A stretch of DNA of 64,000 bases from contig CAILTK010000020.1 in the NCBI GenBank assembly GCA_903837135.1, positions 1 through 64,000 on the forward strand, written 5' to 3'. The position numbers and the translations under genes are program-made. The notes below the pieces were generated by a model that worked only from the letters and a program-made list of their open reading frames with translations, made no database searches and was not told the DNA's origin. This DNA is from an uncultured Caulobacterales bacterium (lineage in GTDB: Bacteria > Pseudomonadota > Alphaproteobacteria > Caulobacterales > Caulobacteraceae). Below, in pieces: positions 9,442 to 18,129 of the stretch. Within the stretch, counting starts at the first letter, position 1; every line of letters starts with the position of its first letter.

Positions 9442-10787
9442 GGGGTCGTCCTCGGCGAGACGCGGCCGTTCACATCGATCGACCTGCCCCAGAGGATCCC
9501 GAGCATCATCCCCGCCGTGGCGGCGACCGCCGGAACGTTCAGGTCGATGTCGACCAGCGAGCAGACGGCGGCCAGCGCGACGGCGGCGGCGAGGCCGCGA
9601 GACCAGCCTTCGCTGATCAAGCGCCAGTTCGCGGCGATCCCGCCGACAACGATCACGCCCGCGGTGCAGAGCAGGATCAGGTAGGGCGCTCCGCCTTCGA
9701 GAAAGGCCTGCAGGAGACTCGAGTGGGCGGCCCCGAAATCGTACATGTCCGCCGCCGACGCCGTGCTGAGCGTGGACTGGTTCACCTGATCGAACGCGCC
9801 GAGCCCCCAACCGGTCAAGGGGCGCTGCAGCGCGAGCGCGGTGAAGCGTCGGAGCACGTCGATGCGTCCGACGAAGGTGTCCGCGGCGCTCTCCTGGCGG
9901 ACCAGGATCTTGCCGACGCCCAGGCCGGCGGCGAGGACGATCAGCGCGGCGACCGGAACGATGGCCGCCATGCGTCCGGCGGCGCGCGGCGCATCCGCCG
10001 CGCGGGACTTGAAGAGGTGGGCCAAGCAGAGCAGGGCGCCGAGGATGACGACCCAGGCGAAGGCCATGCGCGAGCCGGTGAAGCCGCAAGCGACCAGCGC
10101 GATGGTCGCCGCCCCGCCGCCGGCGGCGACGAGAACCGGGCGGGCTTCGGGCGTCCGCGTGGACCCCAGGAGGGATTGGACCCACCCAAGGGACACAAGA
10201 CAGATCATGCCGAATACTACGCCGGCGACATTGGCGTTCAAGAGCGTACCGGTGAATCGCCACGCATGCGTCACCTTCACCACGCCAAGCACGCGGAATG
10301 GATCGGCCTCGTAGAGCCAGAACGAACCGATGGTATAAACGCCTCCCGCCGCCGCCAGCAGCCCGCAGAACAGTCGCCCACGCGCTCTGCGCAGGCCCAC
10401 GAGCACGCCGCAGATGAGGAGCGAGGTCACGCCCAGCAATTTGGTCACCTCGAGCTGGGTCTCCGACGGCGTTACCGAGAAGCGCTGCAGGATCAGGCCC
10501 CAGCCCGCAGCGCCCAGGACGAGGATCAGGATCGGCAGCAGGGCTGCGAGCACTCCGGCGCGACGTGTCAGCAGGACGGACATGGCCGCGAGGGCGAGGA
10601 TGTCGAACAGGCCGGCGCCGGCGGCGAGGACGCCGCTGTTGGCCCCGAGCAGCGTCAACTCGCAGAGGACGATCAGGACCGCGGCGCCGGAAATCGCCCA
10701 GTCCTTCGCCCGCGGCCGGCCGCGCGGGGGGGCGGCATGCCGCGGCAGGCCGGTCCCGTATGTCGCCGATCCGAAGGTCGCCGCCAT
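9438..10787 (-). CDS. O-antigen ligase / Wzy-type polysaccharide polymerase family membrane protein
   Basis: Polytopic inner-membrane protein of 449 aa with about ten hydrophobic helices and, near residue 320, the periplasmic-loop hallmark of the Wzy_C/O-antigen-ligase family (LTGWGLGAFDQV). Members either ligate O-antigen to lipid A-core or polymerise repeat units. The short cytoplasmic N-terminus (about 30 residues) is basic. It is the first gene of the block running leftwards and is coupled by GTGA overlap to the glycosyltransferase, which favours an exopolysaccharide polymerase role. Ligase and polymerase cannot be separated by sequence alone. Confidence 0.8.
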   Translation of the reverse strand: MAATFGSATYGTGLPRHAAPPRGRPRAKDWAISGAAVLIVLCELTLLGANSGVLAAGAGLFDILALAAMSVLLTRRAGVLAALLPILILVLGAAGWGLILQRFSVTPSETQLEVTKLLGVTSLLICGVLVGLRRARGRLFCGLLAAAGGVYTIGSFWLYEADPFRVLGVVKVTHAWRFTGTLLNANVAGVVFGMICLVSLGWVQSLLGSTRTPEARPVLVAAGGGAATIALVACGFTGSRMAFAWVVILGALLCLAHLFKSRAADAPRAAGRMAAIVPVAALIVLAAGLGVGKILVRQESAADTFVGRIDVLRRFTALALQRPLTGWGLGAFDQVNQSTLSTASAADMYDFGAAHSSLLQAFLEGGAPYLILLCTAGVIVVGGIAANWRLISEGWSRGLAAAVALAAVCSLVDIDLNVPAVAATAGMMLGILWGRSIDVNGRVSPRTTP

Positions 10788-11518
10788 CCTATCGGCTCGG
10801 CGACGATCGCCACGACCGGCAGGTTCGATCGCGGCGGACGCAGACTATCGCCAGCCGAAAAGGGGCGAGGCGTTCGGTCCCGGCGGCGAGATCACTCAAG
10901 GCGGGAATCCTGATCGAGAGGACGATCGCCATTACGGTGATAAAGGCGAGGATGGACATCTGCGGCGGAAAGCAACCGCCGCCGACGACGATTTGAGACG
11001 ATCAGGACTTATAAGGTCAAGACCGTCCAGGCGCCGGTATACCAGCGCGCCGACCCGTGCGAGCGGTATTTGAACAGACGTGACCGTTTGTGCCCGGCGA
11101 CCGGCGGACACCGGCCCCGGCCGAGTGGATACGCCGCAGGGTATGCCGACGGACGCGCCCCGCGGGCTCGATGCCTGGCGGGTCGCGGGCGTCGAGCCGT
11201 CCCCGTCCGTTGTCGAGTCTAGACGAGACTCAGGCCGCTTCACCCTTACCCCCGCTGTCCAATCAACGAGCCGCATGGTCGTCGACTCACTGTCACAGGA
11301 ATTGGTATAAATCAGGTGACCGACGATCGCGCGGTCAAAAGGGCAGGTGAAATACTGTGGCCGCCGCACGACTTGCGCGAACGGCTCGAACAGCTGTCTC
11401 GACGAAGATCAGCATGTCGCCGCGGGTCGAATCCGCCGAGCCGGCGGAAATCCGCGGACCCGTGCTTGGCCTCGACCAGGATGACGGTCTGATCCGTCCG
11501 AACCCTGCCGAGCGGACG
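10788..11518. other. 731-bp intergenic region without a supportable gene
   Basis: This is the only gene-free stretch above 300 bp. Open frames inside are short, Arg/Ser/Pro-rich and lack ribosome sites. It holds several GANTC sites (10905, 11215, 11227, 11284, 11429), two of them inside a 6-bp inverted repeat (GAGTCT-N5-AGACTC, 11215-11231), and AT-rich patches near 11010 and 11303 that could be promoters. The gene to the left starts here and the gene to the right ends here, so at least one leftward promoter is expected. Confidence 0.6.
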
Positions 11519-13882
11519 TCAGGCGGCCGCGCTGCGCTCGGTGACACGGGCGATTTCAGCGATCAGCGCGCCCGCCGAGACCGGTTTGGCCACGACGCCG
11601 TCCATGCCCGCGTTGACATAGCTCGTCCTCTGGTCGGCGAGCACGTTGGCGGTCACCGCCAGGATCGGCGTGGAGGCCATCGGGCCGTCCAGGGCCCGGA
11701 TGCGCCGGGTGGCTTCCAGTCCGTCCATGCCCGGCATCTGGATGTCCATGAGGACGAGGTCGTACCCGCCGTTCGCCGCCAGCTTGACGCCTTCGGCGCC
11801 GTCCTCGGCCGTATCGACGACGACGCCGAGCGCCTCGAGGATCCTGGAGATCACCAGGCGGTTGGTGGCGTTGTCCTCCACCAGCAGCACGCGGAATTCG
11901 CCGATGTCGGGCGCGTCCGTCTGGACCGCCGCCCCCGGTTCGGCCATCGCGCCGTCGATCTCGATCCAGAAGGTCGAGCCCCGGCCCGGGGTGGAGGTGA
12001 AGCCCACCGCGCCGCCCATCATCTCCGCCAGCCGCCGGGTGATGGCGAGGCCGAGGCCTGATCCGCCGTACCTGCGGGCGGCGGAGCCGTCGGCCTGCTC
12101 GAACCGCTCGAACAGGGTGGCCTGGAAGTCTTCGGGCACGCCGATGCCGGTGTCCTGCACCTCGAAACGAAGACGCTGTGAGCCGTGGGGCCCTTCGCAT
12201 CGGACCAGGCGGGCTTCGATCGATCCCTGCGGCGTGAACTTCACCGCGTTGCCCATGATGTTGTAGAGCGCCTGGCGCAGGCGCAGAGGGTCGGCCTTGA
12301 CCATGCCCACGTCCGGCGCGGCCGTGGCGGTCATCTTCAGCCCCTTGGCGGAGGCGGCCGGCTCCAGCAGGCTGGCGACCCCCACCAGCACCGCGGTCGG
12401 GTCCACGGCCTCGGTGTGCAGCTCGAACTGGCCGGTCTCGATCCGCGAGAAGTCGAGCAGGTCGTCGAGCATTTCGGTCAGCATGCGGCCCGAGGTCATC
12501 GCTTCGTCGAGCAGGGCCAGCTCTTCGGCGTCGCGGCCGTCGCGCTTCAGCAGCTGCAGCACGCCGAGCACGCCGTTCATCGGCGTGCGGATCTCGTGGC
12601 TGACGTTGGCCAGGAAGTTGGACTTGGCCTCGGCGGCGACGCTGGCGCGCCGTTCCGCCTCCTCGAGGGCGATGGCCTGGCGCTTCTGCGCGTCGATGCC
12701 CTGCAGCAAGCCGATCGCCTTGCGCGGCCGGCCCTGGGAGTCATGCTGGAACTGGAGATGGGCGCGCGTCCAGCGCGGGCCGTCCGCGGTCAGCATCCGC
12801 GCCTCCAGGGGCGCGGGCTTGCGGGTGTCGAACGAGTCGACCTCTCCGCCGATGCGGTCGCGGTCCTCGGGGGAAAGGTTCGGCCAGGGGGCGCTCGCCT
12901 CTTCGAAAGTCGGCGGGCGGCCGGCCAGCTTCTGGAACCCGTCACCGGCCCAGAAACTGCGGGCGGCGTAGTCGATTTCGAAGACGGTGGCGTCGGCGGC
13001 CTCGAGCGCCAGCTTGAGCCGGCGGGCGTTGGCTTTCGCGGCGCGCCGGGCGAGCACCAGGTCGGTGACGTCGCTGGCGTAGATGATCACACCGCGGATT
13101 TCGCCGGTCGGGGTGCGCCAGGGGCGCGCCTGCCAGCGCAGGATCAGCGGTCCGTCCGGCTGCTCGATCTCCTCCTCGGCGCGGGTGTAGATCTCGCCGG
13201 CGAGCGCGCGCTTCAGCGCCCGGTGCAGACGCTTGCGGGCGGCGGGCGGCTGCAGGGAGGCGAACTGGCGGGCCTCGAAACCTTCGTCATAGGGTCCGAA
13301 CAGCGCCACCCAGGCGGCCGAGAGCGAGACGTACTCGAGGTTCATCCCCAGGATGCACGAGGCGAACGGGGCGCTCTCGAGGACGCTCCTGGCCTCGGCT
13401 GCGGCGTCGCGGGCGGCGTCGCGCGCGGCGACCAGGGCGGTGACCCGTTCGGCGTCGCGCTGCGCGCGCAGGGCGGCCTGGGCCCGATCCTCGGTCACGT
13501 CGCGCAGGATCGCCATCAGTCGCGTCGGCGACACCACCTGGGATATCCCGTCGACCCAGCGCCAGGCGCCGTCCAGGGTGCGCACGCGGAAGGCGCGCCG
13601 CGAACTGCCGCTGTCGCGGAGCGCGCGCCCCGTTTCGCGCAGCAGGTCCTGGTCGTCCGGGTGGACCAGGTCGTAGATGTTGCGGCCGACCAGGCTTTCG
13701 CGCGACCATTGCAGCACACTGGTCCAGGCCGGGTTGACCTCCACTATGGTGGAGGCCCAGTCGCAGACCAGGACCAGATCCTGGCTGTGTTCGAACACGA
13801 GATCGGCGACGGCGTCGCGGGACTGGTCGGGCGCGGTCTTGTCGAGGGTCCCCCTGGACCTGGCGTTACGCTTGCTCGGCAT
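11519..13882 (-). CDS. Hybrid sensor histidine kinase with PAS domains and a receiver
   Basis: Cytosolic-looking sensor kinase of 787 aa with no membrane segment. It has two or three PAS-like domains (about 25-135, 165-275 and 290-400, the first with the PAS core LVHPDDQDLLRE), a short coiled coil, and HisKA with phospho-acceptor H429 (NVSHEIRTP). HATPase_c follows (N-box near 541, DTGIGVP near 577, GGSGLGL 606-612), then a C-terminal receiver with phospho-acceptor D713 (LVLMDIQMPGMDG) and conserved K766. The phosphate probably goes on to an Hpt protein not in the window. Its end faces the long intergenic region. The signal is unknown. Confidence 0.9.
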   Translation of the reverse strand: MPSKRNARSRGTLDKTAPDQSRDAVADLVFEHSQDLVLVCDWASTIVEVNPAWTSVLQWSRESLVGRNIYDLVHPDDQDLLRETGRALRDSGSSRRAFRVRTLDGAWRWVDGISQVVSPTRLMAILRDVTEDRAQAALRAQRDAERVTALVAARDAARDAAAEARSVLESAPFASCILGMNLEYVSLSAAWVALFGPYDEGFEARQFASLQPPAARKRLHRALKRALAGEIYTRAEEEIEQPDGPLILRWQARPWRTPTGEIRGVIIYASDVTDLVLARRAAKANARRLKLALEAADATVFEIDYAARSFWAGDGFQKLAGRPPTFEEASAPWPNLSPEDRDRIGGEVDSFDTRKPAPLEARMLTADGPRWTRAHLQFQHDSQGRPRKAIGLLQGIDAQKRQAIALEEAERRASVAAEAKSNFLANVSHEIRTPMNGVLGVLQLLKRDGRDAEELALLDEAMTSGRMLTEMLDDLLDFSRIETGQFELHTEAVDPTAVLVGVASLLEPAASAKGLKMTATAAPDVGMVKADPLRLRQALYNIMGNAVKFTPQGSIEARLVRCEGPHGSQRLRFEVQDTGIGVPEDFQATLFERFEQADGSAARRYGGSGLGLAITRRLAEMMGGAVGFTSTPGRGSTFWIEIDGAMAEPGAAVQTDAPDIGEFRVLLVEDNATNRLVISRILEALGVVVDTAEDGAEGVKLAANGGYDLVLMDIQMPGMDGLEATRRIRALDGPMASTPILAVTANVLADQRTSYVNAGMDGVVAKPVSAGALIAEIARVTERSAAA

Positions 13883-13924
13883 GATCGTCCCCAGACTTCG
13901 AGCTTCACCATGCCTCGAAGAAGT

Positions 13925-13937
13925 AAACGGGCCGTTT
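13925..13937. promoter_or_regulatory. Inverted repeat upstream of the hybrid kinase gene
   Basis: AAACGG-G-CCGTTT, a perfect 6-bp dyad with a one-base centre, about 45 bp ahead of the kinase start and between it and the end of the hydroxylase gene. It is a possible operator; no known regulator can be named. Confidence 0.3.
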
Positions 13938-13983
13938 TCCGAGACTCTTTACTTTGACCCAGAATGGGCGGTGGCGACCGAGC

Positions 13984-14661
13984 TCAGGTCTCGCCCCACA
14001 TGCGGATCAGATTGTGATAGGCGCCGGTGAGGGAGACCACCGACGGGTGGTCCAGGCCCACCTGTGCGGCGAGGGTCTGGATCGCCTGGTCCATCTGATA
14101 GAGCAGGGCGCGACGCCCGTCGTCGGCGACCATCGACTGGGCCCAGAAGAAGGACGCCCAGCGAGAGCCGCGCGTGACGGTCTCGACCCGGTGCACGCTC
14201 GAAGCCGGGTAGAGCACCATGTCTCCGGCGGGCAGCTTCACCTTCTGCTCGCCGTAGGTGTCCATCACCACCAGTTCGCCGCCGTCGTAGTCGGCGGGAT
14301 CGGTCAGGAACAGGGTGGAGGACAGGTCGGTGCGGAAGCGCACGGGACCGGAGAAGCGGATGGTGTTGTCCACATGGGCGCCAAAGCCCATGCCCTCGTC
14401 ATAGCGGTTGAACAGGGGCGGGAAGACGCGCAGCGGCAGTCCGGCGGCGACGAAGGCCTCGTTGCGGCCGAGCTTGTCGAGGATGATCGCGCCGAGTTGA
14501 CGCGCCTCCGCGGCGTCCTCCGGAATCTGGAGGTTGTTCTTGGCCATAGCCGACTGGGCGCCGGCGGTCACCCGGCCGTCGGTCCAGGCGGCGGCCTCCA
14601 GCACCGCGCGGAAGTGGCCGACCTCGTCGGCGCTGAGCAGGGCGGGGATGTGGATCAGCAT
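13984..14661 (-). CDS. piuC: PKHD-type Fe(II)/2-oxoglutarate hydroxylase (PiuC/YbiX family)
   Basis: Non-haem iron dioxygenase of 225 aa, usual length for PiuC/YbiX. The cupin iron ligands are visible as H96-x-D98 (FGAHVDNT) and H157 (ASSVHRVE), with R167 as the 2-oxoglutarate-binding arginine. The family is commonly linked to TonB-dependent catecholate or siderophore receptors and is thought to modify the ligand or another iron-uptake component; its exact substrate is not established. Here it lies 10 bp downstream of such a receptor gene on the same strand, so the two form an operon presumably under iron control. Confidence 0.9.
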   Translation of the reverse strand: MLIHIPALLSADEVGHFRAVLEAAAWTDGRVTAGAQSAMAKNNLQIPEDAAEARQLGAIILDKLGRNEAFVAAGLPLRVFPPLFNRYDEGMGFGAHVDNTIRFSGPVRFRTDLSSTLFLTDPADYDGGELVVMDTYGEQKVKLPAGDMVLYPASSVHRVETVTRGSRWASFFWAQSMVADDGRRALLYQMDQAIQTLAAQVGLDHPSVVSLTGAYHNLIRMWGET

Positions 14662-14671
14662 ATCGCGCGCC

Positions 14672-17059
14672 TTAGAACCGGACGCCGAGAGAGGCGATCA
14701 GGGTGCGGCCCGGCGCCGGCACGGCCCGGTTGCCGAAGATCTGGGTGTAGTTCAGCCGGTCGCCGAGGTTGTAGGCGTTCAGCGCCAGCCGATAGCGCCC
14801 GACCTCATAGGCGACGTAGCCGTCGAAGGCGATCGATTCGGGAATTTCCGACACCTTCGAGAGGCCGGTGGCGACCGGCGCGGTCCCCGCGACGGTATAG
14901 GCGCCGTAGATCAGGCTCTGATAGGTCGCGCCGCCGCCGATCGAGAGCCCCTTGATCCAGCGGTGAAGGTCGTAGCTGGTCCACAGGCTGGCCGAGTTGC
15001 GGGGCACGAACACGACCTGTCGGCCGATGGTGTAGGGATCGGGCTTGCAGACCAGCGTACCGGTCGTGGTGCAGAAGAAGTCCTGCCTGATCCGGGCGTC
15101 GAGATAGGTGTAGGCGAGGGTGAGGCTCCACTCGGGCGTCAGCTTGCCAGTGGCGCCCAGTTCGAAGCCCTTCGCCTCCTGGCGCTGCCCGGAGTTCGCC
15201 TGCACGAAGCCGGTGGAAGGGTCGGTCTGGGTGGCGTTGTTCTTCTTCACGTCGAACACCGCGGCGGTCAGCGACAGGCGTCCCCCGAACACGCCGACCT
15301 TGGCGCCGGCCTCGTAGCTGGTCGAGACCTCCGGCTCCAGCGACTGGGTGGTGAGGGTGGTGGCCGTCCCCGAGCCGACGATGGACGAGGCCTGAGGGGT
15401 CGAGGCGCGTCCATAGGACAGGTAGAAGGTGGTGATCTTGTTGGGCTCGAAGATCAGGCTCACCCGCGGGTCGAATAGGGCGGAGTTGGATTTCAGCGGC
15501 GTGGTGACGAAGGTCGCTGCGGTGGAGGCGTAGTTGGCGACGTACCAGTCCTCGCGCAGGCTGGCGAGCAGAGAAAGGGCCGGCGTGAAGAAGAACCGGT
15601 CGGTGAGGAAAACACCATAGTCCGGCGCGTCACCGGTGGTGTAGACCACGCCGGTCGAGGCCAGGTTGGCGTAGACGGTCGTTCCCGTGACATTGGTGCT
15701 GCAATTGGGCGTCGTGCCCGCGGGACAGAACAGGTTCGCCTTGGTCGGCTTGAACACGGTATAGCCCGCCGGCGGATAGTAAGGCGGCGTCAGCAGTGGG
15801 TAGGGAATTGAGTTGCGGGTGGCGTATCCGGCCGGCAGGGCGTAGGCGTAGAAGGTCTTCTTGTTCTCCTGGTAAGACAGGTCCCAGCCCGCGATCGCCT
15901 CGTTCTTGAAACCGCCGAGATCAAAGTCCAGTTTGGCCGCGGTGATGTTCTGGGCTCCCCAGTCGCGCTGCTTGTAGGGGCCGGAGCCGCCGTAGTTGGC
16001 GTTGGGAATGGTGGAAGGATTTCCATCAAAGTAGGCGGCGTTGCAGGCGGCGCTGCAGGTGTCGACGGTGGTGTACTGGAAATAGCGCGAATAGGCCCCG
16101 AGCCGCGTGTCCGACGTGATCGTGAAGTTCGGGTTGATCACGGTCTTGAAGCGGGTGGTGATCACGTCCGCGCGGGTATGATCGGCGTCGGTCTCGTAGC
16201 CGAGAAAGCTCGAGCGGGAGAGCCCGTATTCGGTTGCGGGCAGGGCGACCAGGCTCCCCGGTCGCTGCAGGATGGTGACACCGTAGTCCGGTCGGCGCCG
16301 GTCGTCCTGGTGGAAGACATTGACGGTGAAACTGGTGTTGGTCCCGAGGCCGAAGCCGATGGCGCCGGCGAGGCCGGTCCGCTTGGAGAAGATGTGGTCG
16401 CGGTCGACCACGCCCTGCGAGGTGGCCATGACATTTAGCCGAACGGCGGTATGCGCTCCGAGCTGCTGGTTGAAGTCGCCCAGGGCGCGATAGTAGTCGC
16501 CGTTTCCGGCGAAGCCGTCGAGCTCGCCGAAGGTCTGTGTCTGGGGCGTCTTCGACAGGGTGTTGATCGCGCCGCCCACGCTGCCGCGGCCGAACAGGGC
16601 GCCGGACGGGCCCTTCAGCACCTGCACCTCGTTGGAATCGAAGCTGTCACGGATGTAGACGCCGAAGTCGCGCAGGCCGTCCACGAAGATGTCGTTGGAG
16701 GCGTCGAAACCACGGATCTTGAACTGGTCGCCGTTGAGCGTGCCGCCCTCGCCGATGGCGATGGTGATCCCTGGAACATTCCTCAGCGCCTGCTCCAGGG
16801 ACTGCACGCCCTGCTGCTTCATCTGCTCGCCGGTGATCACCGTCACCGCCTGCGGGAGGTCCTGCACGCTGGTCGGCAGGGTGGCGAGGCCGGTGTCGAC
16901 CGCCAGGGGCGCGGTGCGCTTGCCGACGACTTCGATGGGCGCTTCGGAGGCGGCGGTGGTCACGGTGGTGGTGGCGGCGAAGGCCGGCGCGACGATCAGC
17001 AGGGGGGCGGTGGCCGCAGAGGCGGCGAGCCACAGGGCGCGGGATCGTTCGTTGGTCAT
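14672..17059 (-). CDS. TonB-dependent siderophore receptor (Fiu/CirA-like)
   Basis: Outer-membrane receptor of 795 aa for an iron-siderophore complex. It has a signal peptide ending near AFAA (residue 29), a TonB-box-like segment APIEVVGK, and a plug domain with VITGEQMKQQGVQSLEQAL, NVPGITIAIGEGG, IRGFDASNDIFVDGLRD and VEVLKGP-like VQVLKGPSGALFGRGSVGG. A 22-strand barrel ends in the terminal aromatic F (LGVRF), as outer-membrane proteins require. A cysteine pair in an extracellular loop is also seen. It is followed by the PiuC-like hydroxylase, and the upstream region has Fur-like dyads. The ligand cannot be read from sequence; catecholate is a fair guess from the PiuC link. Confidence 0.9.
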   Translation of the reverse strand: MTNERSRALWLAASAATAPLLIVAPAFAATTTVTTAASEAPIEVVGKRTAPLAVDTGLATLPTSVQDLPQAVTVITGEQMKQQGVQSLEQALRNVPGITIAIGEGGTLNGDQFKIRGFDASNDIFVDGLRDFGVYIRDSFDSNEVQVLKGPSGALFGRGSVGGAINTLSKTPQTQTFGELDGFAGNGDYYRALGDFNQQLGAHTAVRLNVMATSQGVVDRDHIFSKRTGLAGAIGFGLGTNTSFTVNVFHQDDRRRPDYGVTILQRPGSLVALPATEYGLSRSSFLGYETDADHTRADVITTRFKTVINPNFTITSDTRLGAYSRYFQYTTVDTCSAACNAAYFDGNPSTIPNANYGGSGPYKQRDWGAQNITAAKLDFDLGGFKNEAIAGWDLSYQENKKTFYAYALPAGYATRNSIPYPLLTPPYYPPAGYTVFKPTKANLFCPAGTTPNCSTNVTGTTVYANLASTGVVYTTGDAPDYGVFLTDRFFFTPALSLLASLREDWYVANYASTAATFVTTPLKSNSALFDPRVSLIFEPNKITTFYLSYGRASTPQASSIVGSGTATTLTTQSLEPEVSTSYEAGAKVGVFGGRLSLTAAVFDVKKNNATQTDPSTGFVQANSGQRQEAKGFELGATGKLTPEWSLTLAYTYLDARIRQDFFCTTTGTLVCKPDPYTIGRQVVFVPRNSASLWTSYDLHRWIKGLSIGGGATYQSLIYGAYTVAGTAPVATGLSKVSEIPESIAFDGYVAYEVGRYRLALNAYNLGDRLNYTQIFGNRAVPAPGRTLIASLGVRF

Positions 17060-17122
17060 GGTCGGCTTGCCCTGGAGTAATGCGAGTGAGATTGCGAGTC
17101 GTTCTTATCTCCAGCTGGGCTG

Positions 17123-17153
17123 TTTGCAAATGATTTTGCGACGGATTCGCAAA
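17123..17153. promoter_or_regulatory. Tandem Fur-like dyads upstream of the siderophore receptor
   Basis: Two overlapping inverted repeats lie 64-94 bp ahead of the receptor start: a near-palindrome GCAAAT-GA-TTTTGC (17126-17139) and a perfect TTTGCGA-N5-TCGCAAA (17135-17153). AT-rich GCAAAT/ATTTGC dyads of this spacing resemble alphaproteobacterial Fur/Irr-type operators. Assignment to Fur is inference from the iron-uptake genes. Confidence 0.45.
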
Positions 17154-17299
17154 TCGATGCGCCGCAACCGAGGGGGCGGGCGGACCGGCGGACGTCCGGC
17201 GCTGCGCCGGCGCGCACCGCTCCCACCTCGACATCCGCCGCAGCCCCGTCTATGAGCGCGCCGCCGCGGCCCCCAGCCGCGGCCCGTTCAGGCCAAGCC

Positions 17300-18079
17300 A
17301 TGCTCCTCGTCATCTCGCCAGCCAAGACGCTGGACTTCACGCCGGCCGACGGGTCGCTGCCCGCGACCACGCCCGCGCTGAAGAAGGACACCGCCGTCCT
17401 GGCGGCGACGACGCGCAAGCTCAGCGCGTCCGACCTGAAGCGGCTGATGGACATCTCCGACGCCCTGGCCGATCTCAACGTCCAGCGGTTCAAGAGCTTC
17501 CGCTCGCGCGGCATCGGCGAGACCGACGGCGAGATCCAGGCCGCCTTCGGTTTCGCCGGCGACGTCTACAACGGCCTCGACGCCCGCAGTCTGGATCCGG
17601 ACGGCCTGGCCTGGGCCCAGAATCATCTGCGCATATTGTCGGGGCTCTACGGCGTGCTCCGCCCGCTCGACCGCATCCAGCCCTACAGGCTCGAGATGGG
17701 GGTCCGGCTGAAGACTGAACGGGGAAACAGCCTTTACGACTTCTGGGGAGACAAGCTGGCCAAGGCCCTGAACGCGGCGGCCGACGGCCAGGCCGACCGA
17801 ACCCTGGTGAACCTGGCCAGCCAGGAATATTTCGGCGCCGTCGACGCCCGGGCGCTGAAGCTCAGGGTGGTCGCCTGCCACTTCAAAGAGGAGAAGGACG
17901 GCGAGCGCCGGATCATCTCCTTCTACGCCAAGCACGCCCGCGGCCGGATGGCCCGCTACGCCATCGACCGGCGGCTCGAGCAGGCGGAGGATCTGAAGGC
18001 GTTCGACCTCGACGGCTATCGCTTTCGCGAGCCTCTCTCCAGCGAACACGAATGGGTGTTCGTGCGGCCTCAACCCTGA
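17300..18079 (+). CDS. yaaA: Peroxide stress protein YaaA (DUF328)
   Basis: Cytosolic protein of 259 aa that in E. coli lowers free iron and limits oxidative DNA damage under peroxide stress. The family start MLLVISPAKTLDF is at 17300, so the extra 16 residues upstream are not used. Conserved blocks include DISDALADLN, YNGLDA, LSGLYGVLRPLD, IQPYRLEMG, NLASQEYF and KHARGRMARY. It is transcribed divergently from the iron receptor and shares its regulatory gap, which fits the iron/peroxide theme. It is not obviously in an operon with bdhA, which starts 50 bp downstream, though readthrough is possible. Confidence 0.93.
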   Translation: MLLVISPAKTLDFTPADGSLPATTPALKKDTAVLAATTRKLSASDLKRLMDISDALADLNVQRFKSFRSRGIGETDGEIQAAFGFAGDVYNGLDARSLDPDGLAWAQNHLRILSGLYGVLRPLDRIQPYRLEMGVRLKTERGNSLYDFWGDKLAKALNAAADGQADRTLVNLASQEYFGAVDARALKLRVVACHFKEEKDGERRIISFYAKHARGRMARYAIDRRLEQAEDLKAFDLDGYRFREPLSSEHEWVFVRPQP

Positions 18080-18129
18080 CGCCCGTCATCGAAGCGATGC
18101 TATAGCGGCGCGCCATCCAGGAGCGCCCC

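Noticed and set aside
10789-10959. 56-codon minus-strand frame starting MSILAFITVMAIVL ahead of the Wzy-like gene
   Set aside because: Hydrophobic start but Arg/Ser-rich end, no ribosome site, no homology recognised; kept as intergenic.
10932-11369. 145-codon frame in the long intergenic region
   Set aside because: Composition is Arg/Ser/Thr-rich without helices, signals or a ribosome site.
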